From contig NZ_JAVLAT010000003.1 in assembly GCF_032190615.1 (NCBI RefSeq), positions 124,001 through 188,000 on the forward strand: 64,000 nt of DNA, in the 5' to 3' direction. Origin of the DNA: Brucella pseudogrignonensis. Its GTDB lineage: Bacteria > Pseudomonadota > Alphaproteobacteria > Rhizobiales > Rhizobiaceae. The notes beneath the pieces were generated by a model that saw only the letters and a list, made by a program, of their open reading frames with translations, made no database searches and had not been told where the DNA came from. This document shows positions 33,926-42,932 of this stretch, in pieces. How positions within the stretch are numbered: position 1 is the stretch's first letter; every line of letters starts with the position of its first letter. The translations under genes and the position numbers were made by a program.

Positions 33926-34968
33926 TCGACCGGTTTGTTTCCGTTTTTCGTGCGCTGATCTTCATCCTGATTGGTCTCGCATTATGTGGCATCATTTTTC
34001 AGGCCGCAGGCTATTCGACGGGACTGATGTTCCAGTCGATTGCTGAAGGCGCATTTTTAAGACCCGGTGCACTGCAACAGGCTCTGCGCTGGGGCTTGCC
34101 GCTGTTCATTACGGCTGTGGGCGTCGCAGTTTCTTTTCGCGCTGGTTATTTTAACATTGGTGCGCAAGGGCAGTTCTACATGGGTGCCATTGCTGCTGCT
34201 TTCACGGCGGAATGGTTGAACGGTGCGCCTGCGCCGGTTGTTATAACGGCCTGCTTTCTTGCTGGCATGACCGGCGGCGCATTATGGGCCTTGTGGCCAG
34301 GACTGTTGCGGCTCAAATCGGGTGCGGATGAAGTCATCACGACGCTGATGGGCAATTTCATCGCGGGCCTGTTTCTGCTTTACGTCACAGCCGGGCCGCT
34401 CAAGGACCCGTCGGGAACCGGGCAACAGGCATCAAGCCGACCGCTTGCAGGAACCTACCGCATCAGTGACTCGCTTGGACTTTCGCCAACCATCATCGCA
34501 ATTGCTGTGATCGTGGGCCTTTCCATGTGGTTTCTGGTCAACCGTACTGCTTTCGGCGTCCTGTCCGGGCTTGCTGGACGCAATCCGACAATGGTGCAAT
34601 GGCAGGGCGCGCGTACGTGGCGCATCGGGCTGGCGAGTTTTCTGCTCAGCGGCGCACTTGCCGGTCTTGCTGGCACAATCGAGTTCATGGGGCCAAATGG
34701 CCGTATTACGGGCGGTTTCCTGCCTGGGCACGGCTTTACCGCAATTCTGATCGCACTGGTTGCCAATTTCTCCGTGGTCGGAACAGCCTTTGTTGCGCTG
34801 TTTTTCGGCGGGCTTGCCTCAGCAGCTTTGTATTTGCCGATCATGGCGGGTCTTCCGTCATCAGCCATCGACATTATCAATGCGGCAATCGCTCTCTTTA
34901 TCACTGCAAAATCCAGTGTCGTTGACCGGATCGCAAAACTCGGAGGACGGATATGGAAGACTTCGTAA
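33922..34968 (+). CDS. ABC transporter permease (nucleoside type), first
   Basis: A 348-residue inner-membrane permease of the BPD_transp_2 family as found in BMP-type importers (AVSFRAGYFNIGAQGQFYMG, then GADEVITTLMGNFIAGLF). The ATG overlaps the ATPase frame by 4 bases, and its 3-prime end overlaps the second permease by 16 bases. The frame is clean although its ATPase is broken. Confidence 0.9.
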   Translation: MIDRFVSVFRALIFILIGLALCGIIFQAAGYSTGLMFQSIAEGAFLRPGALQQALRWGLPLFITAVGVAVSFRAGYFNIGAQGQFYMGAIAAAFTAEWLNGAPAPVVITACFLAGMTGGALWALWPGLLRLKSGADEVITTLMGNFIAGLFLLYVTAGPLKDPSGTGQQASSRPLAGTYRISDSLGLSPTIIAIAVIVGLSMWFLVNRTAFGVLSGLAGRNPTMVQWQGARTWRIGLASFLLSGALAGLAGTIEFMGPNGRITGGFLPGHGFTAILIALVANFSVVGTAFVALFFGGLASAALYLPIMAGLPSSAIDIINAAIALFITAKSSVVDRIAKLGGRIWKTS

Positions 34969-35846
34969 TTGCTATTCTGCGCTCAGGTACACCGCTGATT
35001 TATGTCACGCTTGCGGGGGTGATCGCGCAGCGGACAGGTATCTGGCATCTCGGTCTTGAGGGCCTGATGATTGCCGGTGCTTGTGCCACCATTGTCGGCA
35101 TTGTGCTCACACAATCGATCTGGTCAGCGCTTCTGATTGCAATTAGCGTCTGCATTGTTGGATCTGTCCTGTTCTGGTTTGTCGTTGAAAAACTCAAAGC
35201 CAACCAGATCATCGCGGGTCTTGGGCTGACGGGATTAGGCCTTGGCGGAACAGCACTTGCCGTTCAGTCGATCTTCGGCACACAGGCCGCAGTCAGCGCA
35301 CCTTTTGGTCTGCCACGCATCGGCCCTGCCTTCGGCGCTTATGGCTCTCTTTCGATCCTCGTGTTTCTCATGCCGTTTGTCGTGTTTGCTATGTGGGTTG
35401 TCTTACGACGCACACGCTTTGGCTTGCGTCTGGCGGCAGCAGGCGAACACCCTTTTGCAGCGCGCAGCGTTGGCATTAATCCCGCCTTGATGCGTCTGGT
35501 GGCGCTGATGGTTGGCGGCGTTTTGTGCGCATTGGCCGGTGCAGAGCTTGCAGCCGGAAGCCTTCAGATATTCACCCAGAATATGACTGCTGGTCGCGGC
35601 TTTATGGGTTTCGCTGCCGTTATCTTCGGCGCAGGTCACCCTATTGGCGCAAGTCTCGCTGCAGTGTTCTTTGCCGTGGTGGGGGCGCTTGGTATCAGGG
35701 CGCAGCTGGCTTTTGGCGATCGTGTTCCGCACGATTTGCTGCTTGCTCTGCCCTATATTGCAACGGTTATCGGTATCTGGATCAGTACGCAGATGCGGGG
35801 TGGCACCAAGGCTGCCAATGGCTTTGGCGAGTTGCGCGATCAGTAA
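34953..35846 (+). CDS. ABC transporter permease (nucleoside type), second
   Basis: A 297-residue partner permease with eight or more hydrophobic segments and the marks RTGIWHLGLEGLMIAGACAT, KANQIIAGLGLTGLGLGGTA and RSVGINPALMRLVALMVGG. It overlaps the first permease by 16 bases. With it and the BMP binding protein it completes the importer apart from the broken ATPase. Confidence 0.9.
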   Translation: MEDFVIAILRSGTPLIYVTLAGVIAQRTGIWHLGLEGLMIAGACATIVGIVLTQSIWSALLIAISVCIVGSVLFWFVVEKLKANQIIAGLGLTGLGLGGTALAVQSIFGTQAAVSAPFGLPRIGPAFGAYGSLSILVFLMPFVVFAMWVVLRRTRFGLRLAAAGEHPFAARSVGINPALMRLVALMVGGVLCALAGAELAAGSLQIFTQNMTAGRGFMGFAAVIFGAGHPIGASLAAVFFAVVGALGIRAQLAFGDRVPHDLLLALPYIATVIGIWISTQMRGGTKAANGFGELRDQ

Positions 35847-35863
35847 TTGTGGGAAGATCTGTT

Positions 35864-37375
35864 ATGGCGATCATAAATCAGACGATTATCAGAAATGCTA
35901 CAATTCTGACCATGTGCGCGCAGCATGGAAGTCGCCCAGTTAAAGGCGATATTCTGATTGAGAATGGTCGGATTTCAGCAATTGGCAACGATCTTGCCGC
36001 AAAGCCCGATGCCATTGTGATTGACGGAAAGGACCGGCTCGTTATGCCGGGGCTTATCAATGCGCATACCCATTCAAGCGAGACATTCTTCCGTGGCCGA
36101 TATGAAGGCATGCCGCTCGAAATCTGGCTGCTTTACGCCTATCCGCTATTGATGGGGCCGGCCATTGGCCAGCGACTGCTTTATCTACGCAGTATGCTTC
36201 TGGCGATGGAATCTTTGCGCAATGGTGTCACCACCTTGTGCGATGATTTTTTCGACCCGCCTGCACATGATCTTTCACGGCTTTCAACGGTGTTCAAAGC
36301 CTATAAGGATGCCGGTATCCGTGCGAATGTATCGAGCGCTGCGATGAATATTCATACGCTGGATGCACTGCCCTATGCGCGCGAAGTCATGCCGCAAGAA
36401 TTGCAGGATGCGCTTGATTTCGGTCCGGCCATGTCGGCAGATGCCTATATCGATTATTGCCGCTCGGCATTCTCGTCTCTGCACGGCACGGCGGGTCGCA
36501 TTAATTTCATGATTGCACCATCCGCACCGCAGCGCTGCACGCCCGATCTGTTGCAGGCATGCCATGAACTGGCTGTCAAAATGGGTGTGCCATTGCACAC
36601 GCATGTACTGGAAACCAAGACACAGGCCGTAACCGGCCCCGAACTCTACGGCAAAAGCCTGATCGCCTATATGCGCGATCTGGGGATACTGTCTCGCAAC
36701 ACCACGATTGCCCATTCTGTTTGGGTCAGCGAACAAGACATTGAAAAGATGGGCGAAGCGCGTTGTTCTGTTGCGCATAATGCTATTTCCAACCAGAAGC
36801 TGGGTGCAGGCATTGCTCCCGTTCGTCAATTAATGGATGCAGGTGTTGCGATTGGCTTGGGAACCGATGGTGTTTCCTCAAACGATACGGCGCGCATTTT
36901 CGATGTGATGCGTGTGGCAGGGCTGATCCACAGCGTATCCGGTCCCGATCACACGCAATGGATCAGGGCTGATGAAATATTGAACATGGCGACAATTGGC
37001 GGTGCGCATAGCGCGATGCTTGAAAACGTTACCGGATCGCTCGAAACTGGCAAGGCCGCTGATCTGCTGATCATAGACCTCACGACGCTGAGCTTTACCC
37101 CGCTCAATAACATAGCCAAACACCTTGTCTATTCCGAGAATGGTTCGTCAATCGAGACGGTCATGGTTGCTGGCGAAATCGTTGTTGATAAGGGCACTAT
37201 GCGCACAATTGATGAAGCCGCTATTCTGGCTGAAATCCGCGAACTTGTTCCCGCCCATCTTGCTGAACACGCGGAGTTAGAGCAACGAAATTCCGCGTTT
37301 TATTCAACAATGGCGGAGATTCACAGTCGTGCCACTGCAGCAGAAATCGCTATGAACCGCTATGTGGCAGTATAA
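35864..37375 (+). CDS. amidohydrolase, TRZ/ATZ-type (guanine/adenosine-derivative deaminase family)
   Basis: A 503-residue metal-dependent hydrolase. Metal ligands are in LINAHTHSSETFFRG, HTHVLETKTQ, IAHSVWVSE and GLGTDGVSSNDT, the set used by Mtad/SsnA/TrzN-type deaminases. The N-terminal and C-terminal beta domains flank the barrel (NATILTMCAQHGSRP; SIETVMVAGEIVVDKG). The ATG at 35864 follows the permease by 17 bp with GGGAAG just upstream. Together with a BMP-type importer and a RutR-like regulator it suggests deamination of an imported base or nucleoside derivative. Confidence 0.87.
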   Translation: MAIINQTIIRNATILTMCAQHGSRPVKGDILIENGRISAIGNDLAAKPDAIVIDGKDRLVMPGLINAHTHSSETFFRGRYEGMPLEIWLLYAYPLLMGPAIGQRLLYLRSMLLAMESLRNGVTTLCDDFFDPPAHDLSRLSTVFKAYKDAGIRANVSSAAMNIHTLDALPYAREVMPQELQDALDFGPAMSADAYIDYCRSAFSSLHGTAGRINFMIAPSAPQRCTPDLLQACHELAVKMGVPLHTHVLETKTQAVTGPELYGKSLIAYMRDLGILSRNTTIAHSVWVSEQDIEKMGEARCSVAHNAISNQKLGAGIAPVRQLMDAGVAIGLGTDGVSSNDTARIFDVMRVAGLIHSVSGPDHTQWIRADEILNMATIGGAHSAMLENVTGSLETGKAADLLIIDLTTLSFTPLNNIAKHLVYSENGSSIETVMVAGEIVVDKGTMRTIDEAAILAEIRELVPAHLAEHAELEQRNSAFYSTMAEIHSRATAAEIAMNRYVAV

Positions 37376-37446
37376 CTCTTCATGTTAACCTCAGAGCAGA
37401 CACAATGAGATAACAGAACCTTCAAGTTACGAGGAAACTTAAGACC

Positions 37447-37701
37447 TTATAGACCCGCGCAGATTTCAGCCTGACTTGTCGGGACCTGCCCGACTTCAAA
37501 GTTATAGGCTCTCAAGCCATGTTCATCGAGTTTGATAACGCGGTAACATGGTAAGCCGCCGGTCCACCATGGATTAGACAAATCCATTTCCGTTATAAAC
37601 CGATGCGAACAGGCCTGATCTTTAATATAGGCTATGCCTTGCGCAGTCGTTCCGGCCAATGGCACATGAATATGCCCAAAGATGATATGTTTTACAGGCA
37701 C
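37447..37701 (-). pseudogene. calcineurin-like metallophosphatase C-terminal fragment
   Basis: The last about 84 codons of a phosphatase, showing the metal-binding GHIHVP loop (IIFGHIHVPLAGTTAQGIAY) and a C-terminal domain ending VPTSQAEICAGL. The N-terminal domain with the other metal motifs is missing; upstream the frame soon meets a stop and then IS6 debris. It is a truncated remnant, not expressed. Confidence 0.7.
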
Positions 37702-37751
37702 TGTTACTTTAACCTGAGTGCAGACGCGTTTAGATAATAAACGTCATTATT

Positions 37752-37963
37752 AGGTGAATTTCAGGCACGCGATTTCACACCACATGTTGGTTGCGGCTTT
37801 GTGTAATTCACGATAATTGGCAGAACTCAATTTGTGGCGTGGAAAGTAATCCATGTTGTAAATCGGGTCGTGAATAGACGCGAATTTTTGTACATGTCGC
37901 GCTGATTTGAAACGCTTCAGGTATTGCCATTTGTGGAAAGCCGCTGAATGGCAAGTGTTTTCT
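37752..37963 (-). mobile_element. IS6-family transposase C-terminal remnant
   Basis: The minus strand is open and reads FHKWQYLKRFKSARHVQKFA, then SIHDPIYNMDYFPRHKLSSA and stops at TAA (37752-37754). This resembles the tail of rhizobial IS6 transposases (RFKSARSAQRFLS...H.A..N.F...RH..S). It is a different IS6 subgroup from the copies at 26652 and 37965. It is joined directly to the next IS6 element. Confidence 0.55.
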
Positions 37964-37964
37964 T

Positions 37965-38852
37965 GGCCTGTCGTAACTTTTCTTGATTAACGAGCTGTTC
38001 ACCAAGCCTGGGGAAATTCCGCCCCCGATGTAACGGAGAATAAACATGTTTCTGAATGCCATTACCGAGAAGCTGAAGCGCCAGTCGAAGGACGATTTCA
38101 AGGGGCGGCATTTCGAGGCATGGCTCATCGTTTAGGCAGTGACATGGTATCTGCGGTATCCGCTCAACTACAGAGATCTTGAGGAGATGTTCCGCGAGCG
38201 CGGCTTCGAGGTCGATCATAGTAAGATCAACCGCTGGGTCCTCGTCTATGCACCTGTCATCGAGAAGCGCCTACGCCAGTTTCGCCGACCGCACTTTGGC
38301 TCAGTCAGGATTGACGAGACCTACGTCAAGATCCGCGGCAAGTGGCGATACCTATACCGCGCCATCGACAAGCACGGAAATCCGATCGACTTTTTGCTTA
38401 CCGCGAAGCGCGATCTCGCCGCCGCCAAGCGCTTCTTCCGTAAGATGCTCAAAGATGAGCCGCTGCTGTCGCCGGGCAAGGTCGGTACCGATGGCGCAAA
38501 CACGTTTCCGTCAACGATCAAGGCGGCAGTTGATGCCGGGCTTTTGCATCCAGACCCGGTACACTATGTCACCAAGCATCTCCAGCAAGGCATAGAGAGT
38601 GACCACTTCCGCGTGAAGAAGAACATGGCCAAGATCGGCGGATTCCAGTCCTTCAAGACGGCGCGTCGGACGATCGCTGGGTTCGAAGCGACGTTGTGGC
38701 TGCGGAAAGGCTTCGACTTTTCCGGCGAGTGGACCGTCAACGATCAGAATGACCTGCTCGCGCGCCTCTTCGGACTTCAAAAGGTTAACAAAGCATGAAA
38801 ATGCGACCGATCACGGGGGGGCTTTGACCTTCTCAACAATTTGCGACAAGCC
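37965..38852 (+). mobile_element. IS6-family element (IS26-like)
   Basis: About 888 bp. The left end GGCCTGTCGTAACTTTTC (37965 on) and the reverse of the right end (GGGCTTGTCGCAAATTGTT, ending near 38852) are imperfect IS6 inverted repeats, sharing TGTCG.AA. It contains a near-complete transposase. Boundaries are approximate and no target duplication is found. Confidence 0.7.
38046..38798 (+). pseudogene. IS6-family transposase with amber codon at codon 30
   Basis: The full frame starts MFLNAITEKLKRQSKDDFKG and continues AWLIV, then TAG at 38133-38135 where relatives have Gln (LIVQAVTWYLRYP), then AVTWYLRYPLNYRDLEEMF. A GTG at 38139 could restart translation. The catalytic Asp residues (VRIDETYVKI, GTDGANTFP) and Glu (QQGIESDHFRV) are all present. 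Total about 250 codons, normal for the family. It is probably inactive, but restart at GTG keeps the DDE core. Confidence 0.8.
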
Positions 38853-38907
38853 CGCAGACACGCCAAAGATGGTTTAGGCCAGAATGGATATCGTGTCGCT
38901 GACAATG

Positions 38908-41900
38908 CTATGCAGGTTGCGGTTTGTTTGAATCTTTCAATCGCTGTTCAGATACTGTTTTGAGTGCGCTTAACAGCTGCCCTTCCTCGTAAGGTTTTGA
39001 GAGGATCAACGCCGATTTGTCATCGAAAACTTTATTGGGGTCCCCTGTTGTATAAATCACCTTTAATTCTGGAAGAAGGCTGCGCGCTTCTGCTGCCAGT
39101 TCGGGACCGGACGCGCCTGGTAGATCTATATCAGTGACCAAGACGTCGATGACCATCGTTTCCAGCGCAGTTTTTGCTTCTTCTGCACTTCCTGCGTCGA
39201 CCACAATAAATTCTGCATCCTGCAAAATGTCAGCTGTATTCATACGAATAAGCGGTTCATCTTCCACAAGCAGAATTGTGAGACGGTCACGCGTGTCAGG
39301 CTTCTCCAACGTCTTGGCAGGTAGCGATGTATTTGGCTCCGCAGGGATATTTTGATATTGCTTTTTCTGGCTATTATTGGCGATCACATGGCGGAATTTT
39401 CGTGCCAGAGCATCACGCGTATAAGGCTTTGACAAAAGCTCGATACCGGCATCAAGTTTACCACCATGAACAATTGAATTCTCTGTGTAGCCAGACGTGA
39501 ACAGAACTGCGATGTCCGGCAAACGTTCTTTAGCCTTACGAGCGAGTTCAGGGCTCTTCAGTTTTCCAGGCATGACAACATCTGTAAACAGAATGTCGAT
39601 GGGTACGCCGCTATCGATAACAGTCAGCGCACTATCTGCATCTACAGCCTTGAGAACGCGATAACCCAGATCGGCCAGCAGGGCGATTACGGTTTCTCGA
39701 ACCTCATCATCGTCTTCCACCACCAAAACCGTTTCTGTGCCACCAATGATCGGTCCGTTATCGGTAACGACCTCAATATCTTCCGCTTCATGCGCTCGGG
39801 GGAGATAAAGCTTTACTGTGGTACCGTGCGAGAGTTCAGAATAGATTTTAACATGGCCACCCGATTGCTTGACAAAGCCATAGACCATAGAGAGGCCAAG
39901 CCCTGAGCCTTTCCCTTCTGGTTTCGTAGAAAAGAAGGGATCAAATACTTTTTCGATAATCTCGAGTGACATGCCCGATCCTGTATCGCTGACAGCCAGC
40001 ATGACATACTGGCCTGGGACGACCTCGTCATGAGCGCGCGCATAATTATCATCGAGGTGGGTGTTTGCCAGTTCGATCGTTAATTTACCGCGTCCATTCA
40101 TAGCATCCCGCGCATTGATCGCAAGATTCAGAAGTGCGTTTTCCATCTGGTTAGTGTCGATGAACGTATTCCAGAGACCACCACCAAAAACAGTTTCAAC
40201 CTCAATAGCTTCCCCTATCGCGCGTCGGATCATGTCATCCATGCCCGCCACAAAGCGACTGATATTGACCACCTTCGGTTCGAGAGCTTGACGGCGGCCA
40301 AACGCCAGCAGCTGGCTTGCAAGTTTAGAACCGCGCGCTACACCTGCAAGCGCATTTGTTATCCTCGCTTGAGCACGTTCGTTGCCTGCAACATCTTTTG
40401 AAAGCAGCTGGAGATTGCCAGAGACAACCTGTAGCAGATTGTTAAAGTCATGCGCTACGCCGCCGGTCAGCTTGCCGATGGTCTCAAGCTTTTGCGCTTG
40501 CGCCAGACGGGTCTCTGCTTGACGCCGCTCAGCGATCTCTGCAATCACACGGCTCTCAAGCTGTTCGTTGAGTTCACGCAACTGATTTTCAAATGCTTCA
40601 CGCTGACGAACTTCACTCGCTAGGGCCTCAGCCTGTTGGCGAAGCGCTGCTTCTGCAGCACGCTGATGCGTGATGTCGGTATGAACACCCACCCATTCGC
40701 TGATGTCGCCCTCATCGTTCAGAATTGGAAGTGCGCGGATTGCGAAGCGGCGCCATTGTCCATCATGTCGTCTGACCCGATGTTCATGGATAAACATTGT
40801 TTTGTTTATGACTGCTTGTTTCCAGTCTTCAAGCGACGCTTCGGCATCGTCAGGATGAATAGCATCGATCCACCCATATCCCTGATATTCAGCCGGACTT
40901 TGACCCGTTAAAGCTGCCCAGCCTCGCTGATCATCTGACATCCTGCCATCTGCAGTGTTTGTCCAAAGCACACCATGAACCGCATCCATGGCCGTGCGAA
41001 ATCGCGTATTACTTTCGAGCAACTGCGCTTCGCGTAGCGCGCGCTCACCGATATCGATACCAAGAATATGCACCCCGGGAATCGTACCGTCGCTCCTGAC
41101 ATCGGGCATATAGCGCAGCTCTACACGTCTAGCTTCGCCGTCTCTGTGTGAGAGAGTGGTTTCCACGATGATCGATTGGCCTGACAACGCTTTTTCTAAG
41201 TCGGGTTGCCGTTTAAGGTAAGCTTGTTGCCCAATGATTTCCGCAACCGGTTTGCCAATCATTTCATAAGGCGATGTACCAAACCAATCCTGATAAGCGG
41301 CATTGGCAAAGCGATAGGTATGATCCCTATCAACATAAGAAATGAGGATTGGGATCGCATCGCTGACGCGGCGAAGTTCTGTCTCACTTTCAAGCAGTTT
41401 CTTCTGCAACGCGGCCCGTTCACTGTTGTCGACAACCGTACACATCACGCCTTCGACATGCCCTTCAGAGGAGTAAACAGGCGTATAATAGAGATCAAAA
41501 ATAAAATTCTCGGACTTCCCGTCGCGGATAAGACGCATCGGTTGGTCTTTGAAAGATTGCAATTCACCCTTCTGAGCCGCTTCAATCATGGATTTATTCC
41601 AATCCCACACTTCCGGCCAGACCAGAGAAACATCCTGACCCAGCGCGGCGGGATGCTTGTCGGCAGCGATAAGCATATAGGCATCGTTATAAATCATGAC
41701 GTCGGAGGGCCCCCACATCAGGACCTTTGCAACGGGCGAGTTGACGATATTTGCGACCGTCGTGCGCAGTTCGACAGACCAGTTCTCGATGGCACCAAGC
41801 GGAGTGCTCGACCAGTCAATTCCGCGTATAACTGCACCGCAAGCACCACCACCGATTGGCCATTGTGAGAGTTCCAAAGAGGTTTGCATCTGATTTGTCA

Positions 41901-41925
41901 TTAAAGTTTTCCATGGAACGGTCAT
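38908..41925 (-). CDS. hybrid sensor histidine kinase with PAS domains and two receivers
   Basis: A 1005-residue cytoplasmic protein with no membrane segments. The first 180 residues are a PAS-like sensor (YNDAYMLIAADKHPAALGQD). A second PAS lies near 185-295 (ILISYVDRDHTYRFANAAYQ) and a third near 305-425 (PAC motif WVGVHTDIT). A coiled-coil linker follows, then the HisKA domain with His492 in GGVAHDFNNLLQ. The HATPase has N box NLAINARDAM and G1/G2 DTGSGMS and GSGLGLS. Two receivers close the chain: Asp782 (ILFTDVVMPG) and Asp932 (VLVTDIDLPG). No partner response regulator gene is adjacent. The start may instead be at 41901. Signal unknown; blue-light or redox PAS sensing cannot be shown. 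Confidence 0.9.
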   Translation of the reverse strand: MTVPWKTLMTNQMQTSLELSQWPIGGGACGAVIRGIDWSSTPLGAIENWSVELRTTVANIVNSPVAKVLMWGPSDVMIYNDAYMLIAADKHPAALGQDVSLVWPEVWDWNKSMIEAAQKGELQSFKDQPMRLIRDGKSENFIFDLYYTPVYSSEGHVEGVMCTVVDNSERAALQKKLLESETELRRVSDAIPILISYVDRDHTYRFANAAYQDWFGTSPYEMIGKPVAEIIGQQAYLKRQPDLEKALSGQSIIVETTLSHRDGEARRVELRYMPDVRSDGTIPGVHILGIDIGERALREAQLLESNTRFRTAMDAVHGVLWTNTADGRMSDDQRGWAALTGQSPAEYQGYGWIDAIHPDDAEASLEDWKQAVINKTMFIHEHRVRRHDGQWRRFAIRALPILNDEGDISEWVGVHTDITHQRAAEAALRQQAEALASEVRQREAFENQLRELNEQLESRVIAEIAERRQAETRLAQAQKLETIGKLTGGVAHDFNNLLQVVSGNLQLLSKDVAGNERAQARITNALAGVARGSKLASQLLAFGRRQALEPKVVNISRFVAGMDDMIRRAIGEAIEVETVFGGGLWNTFIDTNQMENALLNLAINARDAMNGRGKLTIELANTHLDDNYARAHDEVVPGQYVMLAVSDTGSGMSLEIIEKVFDPFFSTKPEGKGSGLGLSMVYGFVKQSGGHVKIYSELSHGTTVKLYLPRAHEAEDIEVVTDNGPIIGGTETVLVVEDDDEVRETVIALLADLGYRVLKAVDADSALTVIDSGVPIDILFTDVVMPGKLKSPELARKAKERLPDIAVLFTSGYTENSIVHGGKLDAGIELLSKPYTRDALARKFRHVIANNSQKKQYQNIPAEPNTSLPAKTLEKPDTRDRLTILLVEDEPLIRMNTADILQDAEFIVVDAGSAEEAKTALETMVIDVLVTDIDLPGASGPELAAEARSLLPELKVIYTTGDPNKVFDDKSALILSKPYEEGQLLSALKTVSEQRLKDSNKPQPA

Positions 41926-42089
41926 GAATTGATGAGCGCGACAGCAGTGATGGATATAGTAAAGAGCATTAGACCAAAACTAATTTATAGACATTCGTGA
42001 AATTAGCTTTGGTGTGGCATACGGCGATTTTGCGGCTCTCTTTCGAGAAATCGAGACAAAGGCTACGCCAATTCAGATACGCAAAAAAA

Positions 42090-42110
42090 CTCACTGCATC
42101 AAGCAGTGAG
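42090..42110 (-). terminator. rho-independent terminator of the CsbD gene
   Basis: CTCACTGC (42090-42097) pairs with GCAGTGAG (42103-42110) around ATCAA. On the minus strand the stem is followed by a run of seven T bases. It ends the CsbD gene at 42134. Confidence 0.75.
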
Positions 42111-42133
42111 CTTTTATAATTATGTGTCTCCAA

Positions 42134-42325
42134 TCAGGCTTTATCGACCACATTTTTTATCGCGTCCTTTGCCTTGCCTTTGGCCTGCTGTGCATCGCCT
42201 TTGGCTTCCTGAGCAAGCCCCTTGGCCTGCATCTCTTTGTTATCAATTGCTTTGCCAATCGTTTGCTTGGCTTTTCCAGCGAATTCGTTGGCCTTGCCTG
42301 AAACCTTGTCTGAGGTACTTCCCAT
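42134..42325 (-). CDS. CsbD-family small stress protein
   Basis: A 63-residue Lys/Ala-rich, helix-forming protein (GSTSDKVSGKANEFAGKAKQ, GKAIDNKEMQAKGLAQEAKG) of the CsbD family. Members are general-stress proteins of unknown mechanism. GGGAGCTAATTCGC precedes the ATG, and a terminator follows. It stands alone between the kinase and the IS debris. Confidence 0.87.
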   Translation of the reverse strand: MGSTSDKVSGKANEFAGKAKQTIGKAIDNKEMQAKGLAQEAKGDAQQAKGKAKDAIKNVVDKA

Positions 42326-42459
42326 GCGAATTAGCTCCCTGTAGTATTTTGTTTAATTCCAACCAATTAACGATGATGGGCCGAATAGGTTCCAAGGTAA
42401 TCATCAATTTTACCACCACAACGATCAGAACTCATATTTAATGAAATGCCAGATACCTT

Positions 42460-42481
42460 ACGAACACGCTACGAACACGCT
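42460..42481. repeat. 11-bp tandem duplication
   Basis: ACGAACACGCT occurs twice in direct succession (42460-42470, 42471-42481). It is close to the edge of the IS6 remnant. It could be a small slippage event; no function is suggested. Confidence 0.5.
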
Positions 42482-42589
42482 CGCTCTGTTGCTAGCTTTC
42501 TGATCGGTATTGGCAAGTTGTTTGAGCCTCTCGTTTGGGGTATCAAAACGCGATAAAATTACCCACCCCCTTTCCCCGGTTGAAGGGGT

Positions 42590-42932
42590 TTCGTTTTCCG
42601 CGAGAAATTGTTGCCGACGCGGTCTGGACGTATAACCGATTTGCGTTAAGCACTGCCGATGTGGAAGATCTTCTCGCTGGCGTGGCGTGTTTGGCAGCCT
42701 GGAAACCGTTCGCGTCTGGATTAATCGCTTTGGTCGCCATTTTGCCCACTGTATCCGCAGCGGCCGATCAAAGCTAAACGAAAAGTGGCACTTTGATGAT
42801 ATTGTCATCATGATCGGCGGAAAGAATTTCTGGCTTTAGCGTGCAATTGATGCAAACGGCGATGTTCTTGAAATTCTGGTTCAAACGCGCCGCAACATCA
42901 AGGTTGCCAAGCGCTTTTTCTCCAGATTGGCG
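42590..42932 (+). mobile_element. IS6-family transposase N-terminal remnant, multiply frameshifted
   Basis: The text reads FRFPREIVADAVWTYNRFAL, then STADVEDLLAGVACLAAWKP in one frame, then in other frames WHFDDIVIMIGGKNFW and QRAIDANGDVLEILVQTRR, matching rhizobial IS6 transposases (RFPREII...LY.RF.LS..DVEDLLA...WHLDE). At least two frameshifts and a TAG are present. It is cut at 42933 by the IS5-type element; the other half is not on the far side of that element, so a deletion accompanied the event. Confidence 0.7.

Noticed and set aside
42458..42811. Minus-strand 117-codon opening near the IS6 remnant
   Set aside because: The plus strand here reads as IS6 transposase pieces; the minus frame is a shadow.
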